Shown here: one piece after another, positions 22,008-33,848 of the stretch
Layout of the letters: the number at the start of each line of letters is the position of its first letter
How positions within the stretch are numbered: the first letter of the stretch is position 1
Source: Cliona cf. orientalis
Lineage: Eukaryota > Porifera > Demospongiae > Clionaida > Clionaidae
NCBI GenBank assembly: GCA_963930775.1
Contig: OZ005695.1
Coordinates: 3,968,001-4,032,000, forward strand
Length of the DNA stretch: 64,000 bases
Direction of reading: 5' to 3'
Notes under the pieces: model-generated
What the model was told of the DNA's origin: nothing
What the model saw: only the letters and a program-made list of their open reading frames with translations
Database searches by the model: none
Program-made: the position numbers and the translations under genes

Positions 22008-22686
22008 TGTGACCGTCCACGAGAAAACCATGCATAATGCGCTGGATATCAATCTGAGATACAGGCCAAAATAATCGCCTGTGGTGATAACTATCGATTT
22101 TCACTTTTTTATATAGATCGATAGAGGAATCATTCCTCTACACAAAAATCTGCTTCGTAGCTTCTAGAACGCTATACTTACCGAGTTATGGCTCGAAGAA
22201 GTCGCGCGAGTAGGCTACATAGAGCGGCCATGATACGGAGCCGTTGCCATAGTTGCAGCTAGGCAAGTACGGCAGCTGCACAGAAAAAAGTCTCCAGCCA
22301 CTTCTTTCTTCCATTCTGTGTACTAACGATCTTTAGAAACGCTTGCCTTCTTGTTCTTTTCCATCGAAACGTTGGCTGCTGCTCTCACTCGAGCGTTTTG
22401 GCAGCCAGCTAGCTGATTGACTTGATGGGCGGGGCCACGTATTTACCATAAACGGCGAGTATACGGACTTCCGCGTGCAACGTACGTAGCAACGTTCATT
22501 GCAATTTTTTGCAAAACTTTAGTACGGGCGATCCGGGTATATTTTTGCTCATATCTCCATGACTACACGGGCTAGAGACTTCAAATTTGCTGGAGCAATA
22601 GTTCAAAGGTTGTAGTTGGTAATGGTGGCCTTAACTCAAAAATTTTTTTCGGCGCATTATGCATGGTTTTCTCGTGGACGGTCACA
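22008..22686. mobile_element. Tc1/mariner-like MITE with perfect 35-base ends
   Basis: The ends start TGTGACCGTCCACGAGAAAA and are exact complements over 35 bases. TA dinucleotides flank at 22,006-22,007 and 22,687-22,688, and unit B shows the empty site AATATTAC at about 61,227. It lies in the 5' intron of Kelch A. The perfect ends and absence from B suggest a recent insertion. No transposase frame. Confidence 0.8.
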
Positions 22687-22819
22687 TATTACCATGTTTA
22701 TGATAAGATCTACACTGAACATGTAATTAGTGCAAACGCTCGCGCTAACCGTGTATTTGCGTGGTCCTTTTCACCGGGGTTGTGCTTAAAACATTGAGGC
22801 ATAAAAAAGTTAGACTTAC

Positions 22820-22915
22820 AACTTATGGCAGCCACTGTGGGTCGATCTGCCCTTCTTAGGCCTCTACTTGCTGAGTCAGCTGTTCCTTGCTGTTCCGTAC
22901 TGAATCCTATAGCCG
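22820..22915 (-). other. Candidate 5' leader exon of Kelch A
   Basis: The block is conserved with 61,636-61,715. It ends in a minus-strand donor GTAAGTC (unit B: GTAAGTT) and contains no ATG, so it would be untranslated and join the exon starting GTTGCTATGG at 21,939. Its upstream limit is not visible. Confidence 0.4.
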
Positions 22916-22989
22916 TCAAAGGATATGTGATACACATAATGACATGCATGAACTTATACTAAAATTGTCAACATGTTATTTACAACAAA

Positions 22990-23645
22990 AAGTGATTCAT
23001 TTAATGAGGAGGAGGGGTTTATCGCGCAACACTGCTCTCATAATCCCTCTACATATTCAATACCACTTTGATGTTAAACCACCACACTGCTCCACTGCAG
23101 CTGACACTGCTTTCACATAATACATATAACTACACATATACAGTAACTGTATTTGTACACTATAACAGATTGTATATGTACATGTACATGCTTGTAATCG
23201 GCACATACTTGATTTAATGTACCACTTGCCCAATTCCAGCAAAGATGCTAAAATGGATATACTGATGTGGTAGCAGCCCAATACAAGTGAAAGCATGGAC
23301 TAGTCTTTTCAATCTAACATAAAATATTTCAGGATACCATTCGTGGATGGTTTATTTCTGGTTCACAAGATAGCGTCCTCCAAAAATTAATATCTGAAAC
23401 TAACCCATGCCTGTGATAATATAGTAGGGCACCATCTGCATTGAAAAGTAGCTGGCAGAACATGTCCTTCCCAAGGATAATAACGTAGTTGTGTTTGCTA
23501 GTACCTGCACAGTCTTGTCCAACTTCCATGGAGCACCACTGAATGACCCAGCCCTCACACAGGTGCTTGAAGGCCTTCCATTCAACAATGAACATGCCTC
23601 CAGAGAACACTTCTGCTTACACACAACATATTAGTTTGGTTGTAC
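22990..23645. other. Unit A-specific block with an unrecognised frame
   Basis: Unit B joins the flanks differently at about 61,795-61,885. A minus-strand frame at 23,329-23,610 (93 codons, starting MFSGGMFIVEWKAF) has even amino-acid composition but no family I recognise and no counterpart to test. A CAG/GTACTA junction inside it resembles a donor. 23,100-23,215 is rich in TACATGTA-like palindromes. Confidence 0.25.
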
Positions 23646-23784
23646 TTCATGGCATTTTGGTTTGTACATTATTACATGTATATTTGAGAAGGGCCAAAAG
23701 CCTCGAGAGGTACCATAGAAGCATAGCTGTGTGCCCAAGTGCTGGGCCTAGACACCTAGCTCCACATTTTCTATAGCTATTATA

Positions 23785-24169
23785 CAGTGGAACCTCTCTA
23801 AAGCGGACACCATTGGGATCAAAAATTCTGTCCGCTGTAGCAAGGTATGCTTAGCTCAGGGGTTAGTGGTTGACCACGCCCCTCCTACAATCGTAGCCAG
23901 CTATGATAAAGCACTACTGTGAACAACAAAAAAGACTGTATTGATGAGAGATCTGTCAACTGACAGCTCCTAAGCAAGAATTTGAGACATATTTAGGCTA
24001 TACTGTAGTTACTGGTCGTTGAAACCAACCGATTCGAAAAGGACCAAAATAAGTGTCCGTTATACAGAATCCGTTGTTGAGGGGGGGGGGGTTGAATATA
24101 TTGAAGTCTATGGAAATACAATCCAGACATTCCGAATTGTCCATGTGTCAGTTAAGCGGGGTTCCACTG
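23785..24169. mobile_element. Pogo/Tigger-like MITE, unit A only
   Basis: Ends CAGTGGAACCTCTCTAAAGC and GTTAAGCGGGGTTCCACTG are imperfect inverted repeats, each next to TA (23,783-23,784 and 24,170-24,171). Unit B shows the empty site TAGCTAATAAGC at about 61,985. The interior repeats the CGGACA motif and has a run of 10 G near 24,080. No transposase. Confidence 0.75.
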
Positions 24170-24907
24170 TAAGTATTACATGCAGCGGCATTTTTCCACA
24201 ATGCTTACTTTAATAATGCAGCTCATGATGTCAGGTGAATGTATGCTACTTGTACCATGGTTGTAAATTCTGACCAATCAGATTCCTCCATATGAGGTTG
24301 ATAAATCACTTATCAAATCTTGTATTTATGTGCAAGTAGCGATTACAGACCTCCAAATTTCACCAGTTTTTCCGCGGAACCTCTCCCAGTAAGATATCAA
24401 TGTTCAAGTATCAGAAGGTAGCTCTCCACGAGCTCTATCCAATGGCGCTTGTAACACAATCGTAGGCAAAACTGTTATGAAGCCACGCCCACCTAAATTT
24501 TCTCCATAAATGTCTGGATCTTGATTGTTTCTATTTGTAAGAGATGTTTTGGTATCAAATTTTTGCAATATGGTGCACTTGGCTCCCTTGACCCCTGCTG
24601 GGCCCGCTGACCTTTTGGCGGTGGCACTAATATTAATCGTAAAAACGTGCGTGAACGTATACAATCGCCTTCACACAACGTGTGCGCAATATTATATTAT
24701 CATGAATGCGCATACGTTTGGTACTCGCGCAATGTGCTAGCCCAAGGTGCATACGTCAACCGTTATGGCATGGCAACTCAAGTAAAAATGTACTTCGTGT
24801 ATGAATAAGAAAATGTATGGAAAACGTGACCCCCTTGTGCAGACTGGTAGGATGTTCACTCCTCAGCTGAAGTAGTAAGACAGATTTGTGATTGCTTTTT
24901 TTATCAA

Positions 24908-25306
24908 GTGTCGTATTCATCCCTAAACTGCGATAGTGGAGAAAACAAGCATAATAATATTAATATGAAGCTCGCCTCTTCCATTATAGTTTTAGTCAAA
25001 AGTTATTCCATTTTTGTGTGCACTGATGACAAATACCGGATAAAGATTGGTGAGCCAGATGCCCCTGTGGCATCAGCAGAAAGAGGAAGGCAGGTTATTG
25101 TTTATTCTGGGATGCTAATACAAGCTGCTGAGGACACCATTGAGATATTACCCTACTATGCAAAGTTTGAAGACTTTTGTGTCTATTGTGCTGCCTCTGT
25201 ACCTCCATGGAGTGATACTGTGAACCACATTGTCCTCAGTCTTGGAACTGTGAAGACAAATAATGGATTCCAAACACCAAAAAATTGCTTTGTAAGACTT
25301 ACGTAG
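24908..25306 (+). CDS. ORF fragment with DDKYRIKIGEP motif
   Basis: 132 codons. The informative part is residues about 40-125, with DDKYRIKIGEPDAPVASAER, then a segment rich in aromatic residues and PPWSD. From memory, DDK...KxGEP...R motifs recur in uncharacterised invertebrate proteins, often carried by mobile elements; I cannot verify this here. The first 35 codons look like non-coding lead-in, so the true start is probably an internal acceptor or lost. It stops at TAG after NCFVRLT. It lies in the spacer and no partner ORF is near, so it may be a gene relic. Confidence 0.35.
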   Translation: MSYSSLNCDSGENKHNNINMKLASSIIVLVKSYSIFVCTDDKYRIKIGEPDAPVASAERGRQVIVYSGMLIQAAEDTIEILPYYAKFEDFCVYCAASVPPWSDTVNHIVLSLGTVKTNNGFQTPKNCFVRLT

Positions 25307-25476
25307 CATCTCTGTGTGTACTATTATGAATATGTGCTACTTTCTAGTCATGTGTATGGCATGTGTCAGCTGCACAGTTGTCAGGTGAATTATATTCATT
25401 GTGCTCATAATGAAATTCATAACAATGGATAAGGGCTGCCCACCCACATGTGAAATACAGGAAGCCTTATTATTAT

Positions 25477-25992
25477 TACCGTACCCTCGCGAAAGAGGGC
25501 CCACTACGGAATGTCGGCCCATCCCCCACTTTGGGCTCAAGTTCCTGCTAAGGTCTAGTGTTTACTCGAATATGCGCCCATGTGTAGCTGCCCTTGAAAA
25601 CGCAGATAAAATCGCTGGTTTGTGAGGACTAAACTTCGAATATTCCGATAATTAACGTGCTAAACAGCCGTAAAAACTAAGCCTAGCTAGCTTTATGTCA
25701 CGTTTCAGCACAAATAAACGATTGTACACGGCTAGCGATCGTAGCCACGCCCACTTATACGGTTGCACTCAACGACACATGGTGAAGTATCACAGCCGCC
25801 CAGTGGTAACCGCGCTTGAGTAAGGCTGAAATCAATGGTAGCTGCCGAATTAGGAAGCTAGTGTGGGTAACTTACCTGGGCGCTCTTTCGCATATAAATG
25901 CGATATTGATACCTCGAATATCGGCCCATCCCCCAATCTTGGCCCAATGTAAGGTACACCGCCCACGGGCCCTCTTTTGCGAGGGTACAGTA
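25477..25992. mobile_element. MITE with TACCCTCGCGAAAGAGGGCC ends, copy 1
   Basis: Inverted ends (TACCGTACCCTCGCGAAAGA at 25,477; complement ending 25,992) bound about 516 bases that include CGGCCCATCCCCCA near both ends. A second copy with the interior reversed is at 57,038-57,580. No ORF is shared. Confidence 0.75.
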
Positions 25993-26092
25993 CTGTTATT
26001 ATTATTATGTGACACAACAATAGAGGTGTAATAGAATAAACAACAATTATAATAATAATAATAATAATAGTCACATGAAATAGTTCAAATAA

Positions 26093-26486
26093 TACCGTAG
26101 AAACTGGTTGTTAAGCGCATGCGCTTATAACACGCGGCAGCAAGAAAATATTATGTGCTTAACAAAATGTATGCGCTTAACAGGAAGCATGCGTTTAGTT
26201 AATAGTGCTAACATACGGTAGGTGGGGTGTGTGTAAAGAAGGTGTCAAGAGTAGGAAGGCCTACAACAGTGGCCAAGAAGCGACCAGAGAGCGTAATTCT
26301 CGACATTTTCTTCTCCAGCCTACTTCTAGCCTTTTTTCTGGGCTCATGTAACCGATCACTCGTCATTCAGGTGGCTTGCTGGGCATATGCGCCTAACAAA
26401 GAGCGGTAAAGCTCGCACAAAACTATGCGCTTAATAAAAAGTATACGCTTAATAGCAAGCAGCGCTTAACAACCAGTTTCTACAGT
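26093..26486. mobile_element. MITE with GTAGAAACTGGTTGTTAAGC ends
   Basis: The left end at about 26,097 and the right end at about 26,464-26,485 are near-perfect complements of 22-26 bases. The interior repeats ATGCGCTTAACA-like subunits facing both ways. Length is about 394 bases; no ORF. Confidence 0.7.
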
Positions 26487-27767
26487 GTATTAAAAGTCAG
26501 CATTTGATTGTCCACTCAGTCGAACAATGTGGATGATGTCTGCACACATGGCATATTGCGTATCACAGAACTTAAGGTAGCGTTGACCATGAAGTGAGTT
26601 AAAACCACAGAACGTAAAGGAGCAGAGAGATGACTGACGAAAGATAAATTTAACCAAACAAGAGGGACAAAGATCAGCAGAATGAAGCAGAGTAAAAGAA
26701 CGACTATGTATTACATTAAAAAGGCTGTACATAATATACGATAACATTGTATGTGCACAAAAGGAGTACGAATGTGCACTTTGGAAAGTTACAGACACAG
26801 AAATTATTAATTGTAGTAGTCTCACTAAACTGATGCTGCTCAGTGTCAGTCAGTACCGGAGGAGGTTGGACACGATCATGTGTGCACAAAAAGTGGCCAA
26901 ATAATCATAATACTGTATAAAAATTAATGTAAGTCATAATGTATAGCCTTCAAGAGGGTTTAAAATGTGAAAGCAGGTTGAAATCCACGAGAAAAGAAGG
27001 TCCAGCACCATACCCTGCCCACCCATCCCTCAAACATCTTGCAAATCAAGAAACTTATTCCTCAGAATGGCAACACTTGTCAATTGCAGTCAGCTTCTTT
27101 CGCTGCTACAACATTAGATCAACATGATTCATCTCCGTTTCAGCTTCAGATTTGGCCATACCTCACACACGTAAACATTTTAACCTCCAGCTACACTCAC
27201 AAATGGAGTTCTTTTGAACGTGTGGCAGCATAATTACATACCAAGATCAAGTGACTACAGCGTAAATGTGCATCATGTCCAACCTCCTCTGAGTTAGTAT
27301 CATATTGTATCACAGTAAAACCGCTCATATAGCCGCACCACCTGTGCGTGTATATACATGTACATGTATCATACCACCGGTTGCTGTCACGTGCAAGCAT
27401 AGCCATAGAGACCTATCAGATCCAAGCTTTATACGCACGCACCATTGAATGAGAACTGAAGATTCAGCCAAAGTTCACCAGACCCATTTCCTCCTTGAGG
27501 GTAGGGTCTGGGGACAAGACTTCTCCATTTTTCAACGAAAATTTGTACCCCAAAAAATTATCTGACATAGCTCTGAATCATGATGGCACTATCAATACAA
27601 TAGTCTGAAATGGGTACACCTCTCCAGTGCTAGCTATATAAGTACGCATGCTTGCAACTATAATGATAGTACAGTTACCATAATTATATGGTGGGCAATT
27701 TTCGTAGGGTGCCTTTTTAGTGGGAGACTGGCAGTCACGAAAATTTCAACTATGAAATTTAATGACT

Positions 27768-28614
27768 GGCGTAAGCCGCCATATATCGGCATGTACGTAA
27801 TACCGGCACCCCTGCACTAATCATCGGCATCTAGTTTATGACGTATTTTATGGGATTATTTAAAGAGACATTGCTGAAGCATTTACGGACCTGAAACTTT
27901 CAATGGCCATTGCACACCAAGGGAAGTAAACAGGAAGAAAAGGATGATATTACTAGCAAGAAGGCATGGCGAAGAAGCTCTATGCCAAGTTTGATCAAAA
28001 TCAGATGAAGCTCCTGGCGTCTAGAGGGAGAAACAGCTCATGGCGGCTTTACTGTGGTCTATAGCTAGCAAGAGCTAGAAAGATTATTATTCCATCATAG
28101 TTGCTCATAAGGTGGAGGCTGATGTCTAGAATACATCCAAGTCCTTCATGATTCCATCGTACTGTTGAAACAGCTCTAGTATCGATTTTACGTGCAGTAC
28201 CAACACATTCATGGCTGCCGTTCAAAGATAACGCAAGTGATCGATATGAGAAGAGAGATATAGTGAGAGGACTTCCTGAGGTATCTGGGGATATTTTCCT
28301 ATAATTTTATGGTAAGTAAGGCAGCAATAAAAGGCTTGAGAAGGCCCAGACACTGATAAATGGCACATTCGCCATTATGGAAAAGATAGGCAGTGCCGAA
28401 AATGTGTACCGGTTGCCGATAAATGGTTTCGTGATGTCTGTGCATCAGTGCCCATAGCTCATTGATTAATAGGGCCTACCTCTCTGTATTCTAGCTAATG
28501 AAAGCCTACTTCAAGAGCTTTCTTTTGGTGCAAGAACCAAGTTCATGCATATGTCACTCCTGGCAGGAGTTATAAATCGGGAAAATTTGTATGCCGATAA
28601 ATGGCGGCTTACGC
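27768..28614. mobile_element. MITE with GCGTAAGCCGCCAT ends, unit B only
   Basis: Left end GGCGTAAGCCGCCATATATC and right end GATAAATGGCGGCTTACGC are inverted. Unit A reads straight through (AATGACTACCAATATG, about 829-845). The 847-base interior has no transposase frame. GATAAATGG motifs recur inside (28,355; 28,420), perhaps older partial copies. Confidence 0.75.
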
Positions 28615-28994
28615 TACCAATATGCATATGCGGGCAATTGCTAAGGCTGGTCAGTGGGTGTGGCCGACAGCTGATCAATGCAATGAAGCCCAGCCAGTGT
28701 TACAGTATCAAGGTAGCATACCAAGTGCGTGGGCATGAGCATAAGGATTCGTTAATTTAATCAGCAAAACATAAGGGGATATGGGATGTGGCCAATGAAG
28801 CCATACAAGTGTTTTATTCATAGATGGGAGTGTTCGGGAAGAGCCAGTGAGATTGGCGACTGGAAATGGCCCCTGCCAGTAATAATAGGGGTAGGTAAGG
28901 TATGTTACCTATAATCCTATTCTCAAATGCTCAAAAGAATCACTGAAGAAGTTTACCTATAATTCCCACTACATTGCCCATTATGAACTGACTA

Positions 28995-29214
28995 CCTTAG
29001 GGCTACGATTATTTGCGGGTACAAATTTTAGCGGATTTCGGAAATAGCGCATTTAGCGGGTACTCATTTTAGCGATTTTTCAAAATTAACATTCTATTTA
29101 TTTGAAAATGTTGAAAATTTTAATTTAATGTTCGCAGGTACAATTTTTAGCGAATATTGGGCAAATTACTAATTTCGCTAAATTTAGTACCCGCAAACAA
29201 AAGTGTCCTTAAGG
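28995..29214. mobile_element. TA-target MITE with TTTGCGGGTAC ends, unit B only
   Basis: Ends CCTTAGGGCTAC and GTCCTTAAGG followed inward by TTTGCGGGTAC / GTACCCGCAAA are inverted. TA flanks both sides, and unit A has the empty site GACTATAATG at about 1,559. 220 bases with repeated TTTTAGCG motifs. Confidence 0.75.
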
Positions 29215-29981
29215 TATAATGTTAATAAAACTGATATGAGACACAAGTAGACTCAGTTACAAGTGTATAGCTATTTCAGCTTTACATGTGCTCGGATTCG
29301 AAAGTGGGTACCAGCTGATTGATCAACCCTTTAACAGTCCATAATCTGTAGTCCAGGCGTTGTAACAAAGGTCGATTAACAGCTACTTGTAATTGTGTGC
29401 CATAAAATTCTCAAAATTATGCCAGTTGATGCCTATAATGATTCTCAAATGGTTATATACACCTATTATGCTCAAAATTTTGCTGGCATAATTTACCTAC
29501 CCCTACCAGTAATTATCCGCATCAAAGCAAGATCAAAAGATTTTCCTAAACTATTAACTGCATGCCTTTAGTATGACTGTCATCTACTATTGCCATGATA
29601 CTAAGCGGGGAGGGGGGGGGTGGTCCTGTCATAAAATTTAATTATGGCAGTATTAAAGTACATGTAGCTTTGAAACACAATAGTAATCTCTTGCCTCAAT
29701 CAGGCCACCACACTATAACTGTATTACATGAGTGACCCAAATAGGCCCCCATATATATAGTCGCGGATGTCAGTATAGTGCATAGTAGTAGTGAGACTAA
29801 GGTTTGAGGTAGTCTTATGTGCCACACTCCTCAATCGCTGTGGTGCACGAGACTACAATAATTACCAGCTTTGCAAACTATTTATCAGTAAGAAAACTTG
29901 ATATTCGTAGTGGACAATAAAGTGACCATGAATTACCCTAGGACACAGGTTAAGGTTCCAATATTTCTGAAAGTAGAAAAT

Positions 29982-31328
29982 TATGGGGGTGGATAGTGTC
30001 AAAAGTAGAGTCACTGTTTTGGAAGAGGGTGACTTCACTGAGGAGAGGGGTGGTTTCGACTGGAGGGGGTGCTTTTCTGTTGGAGGATACCACTGTATGT
30101 GGAGGAGGAGTGCATTTTGATCTCGAGGAGGCGGTCTAGCGCATCCAGAGTAGGGGGTCATACGTCGCTGGGGGAGGGGTGCATTTTGATCTCGAGGAGG
30201 GAGTCTACATCATCTGGAGTATATGGGGGTCACATACTATTGCTGGAAAATCAAGGAGGGGTATATTTTGATCTCGAGGAGGGCTCTAGTTCATCTGAAA
30301 TAGGGGGTGATACTCTGATTGAACGAGGATGCATTTGATCTCGAGGGGTCCACTACTGAACGGAATATTGTGTTTTTGTGTGCATGCACAAATCCAATAA
30401 CATTATTTTTGTCCAAAAATATTCGCACTATGCGCTGGTACCATGATGGTGCGAAACGCGTGCTGGGAAGCAAGTCGCTTGAAAATGAGTTGTTTCGGAC
30501 AATTGCTGGTGGTGTCTCCTGTCATACAAAGGTTCAATAATTGTATGTGCTACAATTTTAATATATCCATATGAACAAAAATTTACTTACCAAATAATTA
30601 TTAATATCAGCACTTCATCAAATGAATGTAGCACCTTTATACAAGAAACACCAGTAACACATCTACAGCAGTCTAAAATCACACTCTAGCTTCCCAGCCT
30701 ATAGCTACATCCAAATTCAGGCCATGGCACATGGCGTGAAGATTTTTGACGCACATGCGCGAAAATGTGCCACACCCACAATGATAATAATAATAATATT
30801 ATAGGGAAGTGAACCAGTTATGAAACATGTACCAGTTATGAAACAAAGAGCTATTTAGATCTAGTTTCACCTAAAAGTCAGTTTATAACTCACTGTTTCA
30901 TAACTGGTTCATTTACCTTATTACGTGCGAATGGTATTATGACGTACTTCTATCGGCAACTGCTAGCTCCACTCCATTGCTTCAAATATGCCCCTCCTCC
31001 AGTGGAGGTAGCAGACCCCTTGAGATCAAATTACCCCTTGTCCAGCGAAAGTACATGTATGACCCCCTCCTCACGATCAAAATGCATCCTTCATCCAGCT
31101 AAAGTATGACCCCCTCCTCGCAATCAAAATGCACCCCTCCCCCAGCGAAGTATGACCCCCTACTCCAGATGAGCTAGACCCCTCCTCGAGATCAAAATGC
31201 ACCCCTCCTCCACATAAAGTGATATCCTCCAACAGAAAAGCACCCCCTCCAGTCGAAACCACCCCTCCTCAGTGAAGTCACCCTCCTCCAAAACAGTGAC
31301 TGTACTTTTGACGCTATACACCCTCATA
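29982..31328. repeat. Purine-rich foldback element, unit B
   Basis: Counterpart of 2347-3502 with the same opposed minisatellite arms (about 29,982-30,355 and 30,975-31,328). The left arm has one more repeat unit than in A (an extra GGGTCATAC...GATCTCGAGG block), so unit number changed after duplication. The loop carries the small insertion at 30,804-30,917, absent from A. Confidence 0.75.
30804..30917. mobile_element. 114-base MITE in the foldback loop, unit B only
   Basis: Ends GAACCAGTTATGAAACA and TGTTTCATAACTGGTTC are inverted over about 25 bases. Unit A has the plain site AATATTACATGCG (about 3,084). The CCAGTTATGAAACA motif is repeated once more inside. Confidence 0.7.
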
Positions 31329-31469
31329 GGGGAAAAAATTATGGGCTTGGACTGAGGCCATATTAATTATTATCTATAAAGAATTAGCCGCAGATAGTAG
31401 ACTTACATTATTTATGCTACGTCCTACTTTCCTTTAGTATTCGTCTAGTTAGCGGCAGCGACGTCGACG

Positions 31470-31724
31470 ATGGATCGGCAAGAAGAGTGCCAACTCGATC
31501 GAAAAGGAAATGACCACACCCAATATCGAAATAAGGCAATTTCCTGTCTAAATAGAGTATATTATATTCATTTCCGGCTTACGGACGACGAATTGCCCAT
31601 GCGCATAATATTAATCTATCATAGTCTCACGGAAGTTCCCCTTAAACAATTCATTCCAGATACATGTATGCCAAGAATGTGTCTTATAGAAGATGCTAAA
31701 AGTTTTAGAGGAGCACAATCATGA
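31470..31724 (+). other. Weak conserved ORF, counterpart of 3,650-3,832
   Basis: 84 codons starting MDRQEECQLD. It shares NKAISC and IHFRLTDDELP-type sequence with copy A and continues into CLIEDAKSFRGAQS, which in A lies beyond a stop in the same frame. The N-terminal part is frame-shifted relative to A, so coding is unproven. A CCAG/GTATAA junction follows at 31,737. Confidence 0.2.
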
Positions 31725-33121
31725 GAATTATCAAGGCCAGGTATAATAGCCTATATACAACCCCTCACCACATACATTTGCTTCCTAGATACCTAGCTAA
31801 TAATTATATTATTAATATGATTATGTAAACAATATCATCATGTGCACAGAGTCGTGTCTCTGCCTATCTCTCCTTCCTCCTTTTCCATCTTGAGTGGATG
31901 AAGATGACTCCATGTTGCAATTGGTTCTCCGTCACTTGCTGGTCTTCCTCGATCAAACCAGGAATCACTTCACATGATCATTGATACAGGTAATTGTACA
32001 TGTTTGCATGTCCCGTAAAAATATCATGACATTGTTCAACTAATAATAACATTTAGTGCATACAAACAGTGCCAATGGTCTGGGTATGGGAGTTTAATAC
32101 AGTAGCAGCTAGGAGGGAGACTAGCTAGTGACATGCACTTTCCTTCGATCCTTAGAACCGGTGTGCATGGGAATTCTCCTGATTATAATAATATTATCTA
32201 GCTACTCAACATGCCTTATTACTGACAATTAGAAGAGGCAGTCTGCATCTCGGAGAGCTGTTTTGTTATGGCCCAGTGCACATACATGTAAAGGTAAAAG
32301 TTACTGTAGCTGGTGCATAGTTATACGTATAAATGGCAGAAGTCCGCTATTGATCATGAGGTCCGGTATCCATTAAGTGTGGTTCCACAATCATGATCGT
32401 TAAAATTTTGAGATTGAATTTTTGTCTACTAGCTATAAATGGAGGCATTTTATACAGTTAGTGGGCACATGTTGTAGCTGTCGTGTCTCTCGACATGAAG
32501 AAGTTGAAATGTATGATCATATTTTTCCCGGGTCAAAGTCAATTAGGGTCATGTAGCTAATAATTAAATTTGTTGAATTTGCATACTGGGGCAGTGAGTG
32601 GAGGCATCTCAGATCCGAATAGCCGATTGGTTATGAAAGGATCGAAAGCCAGTGCCCATAGATAACTAACTGGTGTATGTCACACTCCATGGCTGCTGTA
32701 ATAGTGAGTTACTGTTGATACGTACACCGCAATGTTATGTCAGATATTAAGAATATTTATTATGTGTACAGGGATCCATGTAACTATTAATCATGTTCAA
32801 AAGCTTTGCAGATTCATGTTGAGTGCTTGCACACACTTGAATTGATAAGATAATAATCTTTGTCTGCAAGCTGCTTAGCACGATTTGAAGGTATTCCTCT
32901 TGATAATATCTCTTGGTATATTATCATAGGTGGCAGAAGCAGGGGGGGCATCAGGGGCAGGCACCCTTTCCAAACCACCCTGAAGTAGGGACAGTGCCCC
33001 TCCCCCCGTCCAGAGCCACTGAAGCCACATGCAAACACATGCTATCTATGACTGCCATTGTCGTTTGATTCTGGTATCTTGAGTAACTCAGGAAAAAGTT
33101 AACGTTACCTTGGTCACATTA

Positions 33122-33322
33122 TTATCCAAACATAGAAGAATGAATGAATAAATTATTAAGGGTACTTAGTCTAGCTTTATGAACTATAATTCTGCACACA
33201 CTAAATTGAGCCCCTCCTACTCTCGACATCTTCCTCCACCTATGTATATAATATACCCAGAGTCCAAACAATGACAATGTGACCGGTATAAGCCACACTA
33301 AAACAATTAGTACAAACCACAT
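33122..33322 (-). CDS. Candidate small membrane protein or exon, copy B
   Basis: 66 codons, beginning MWFVLIVLVW, with the same hydrophobic segment and basic YIHRWRKMSR tail as 5,513-5,710. Against A it lacks 6 bases at the start, gains 6 and 3 near the end, and has one silent change in the core, so the frame is kept. An upstream exon-like frame (about 33,477-33,598) again ends at GTATAT in the same phase as in A despite a 9-base length difference. No function is assigned. Confidence 0.3.
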   Translation of the reverse strand: MWFVLIVLVWLIPVTLSLFGLWVYYIHRWRKMSRVGGAQFSVCRIIVHKARLSTLNNLFIHSSMFG

Positions 33323-33640
33323 GACATTGTGCTCTAGAAGTTTCTTGCACCCCTAGGGTGCATGATACACCCTATAGCCGCATTACAACAGCCAGGGTAA
33401 GCACAGTGAATTTTTAGAATCCAGAAATCTCTTTGCCTCTTCAGTATTCAGGGGGGGGGGGGGGGCAGACATGCTATATACATGTAAAACTAGATGCAAT
33501 TCTCGGGGGTAGGTATAGGAGAGAGTGGGGATGAGAAAATGAAGGAGAGGCACACCAATCCATTGTGTGCCGGGGTTTGTAACTGTTACAACTCTTCCTG
33601 ATCCCTATAATAATAATAATTATTGGCAGCAAACAGAATA

Positions 33641-33725
33641 AGGCCAGACCAATTAAATAAGTTGTTGCACGGTCCAATTTTTACTGCACAATATCCGAGC
33701 AACAACAAATTAAATTGGTCTGGCC
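33641..33725. mobile_element. 85-base TA-target MITE, unit B only
   Basis: Ends AGGCCAGACCAATT and AATTGGTCTGGCC are inverted and almost meet in the middle. TA flanks both sides; unit A has CAGAATAATGGG at about 6,036. At 85 bases it is close to the minimum for two ends and a short spacer. Confidence 0.75.
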
Positions 33726-33848
33726 TAATGGGAGATATCAAGACTGAAATTGAAATAATAGGCAAGTCTTAAATTGGTAAATAAAAATTAATGTCTATAT
33801 TGGAAAGCAGAAAAGTCAAGTGTGGTTAAACAGAAAAATTTAATAATT

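Larger units (their letters stand above)
184..24250. repeat. Segmental duplication, unit A
   Basis: This segment is colinear and in the same orientation as 27,374-62,076. Anchors seen in the same order in both are the purine-rich foldback, a small membrane ORF, the Roc-COR-Death gene, all Kelch exons, the candidate 5' exon and the flank ending near GTATGCTAC. Coding parts look over 90% identical by eye. Non-coding parts are interrupted by unit-specific insertions. Unit A is about 24 kb against 34.7 kb for B. It may be a tandem duplication or two haplotypes joined in assembly. Confidence 0.85.
24251..27373. other. Spacer between the two duplicated units
   Basis: This 3.1 kb has no counterpart inside either unit. 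It holds two MITEs (25,477-25,992 and 26,093-26,486) and the ORF fragment at 24,908-25,306. The start (GTACCATGGTTGTAA at about 24,255) matches in reverse the right end of the insertion at 59,908-60,595. 26,490-27,370 shows long weak frames but nothing recognisable. Confidence 0.5.
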
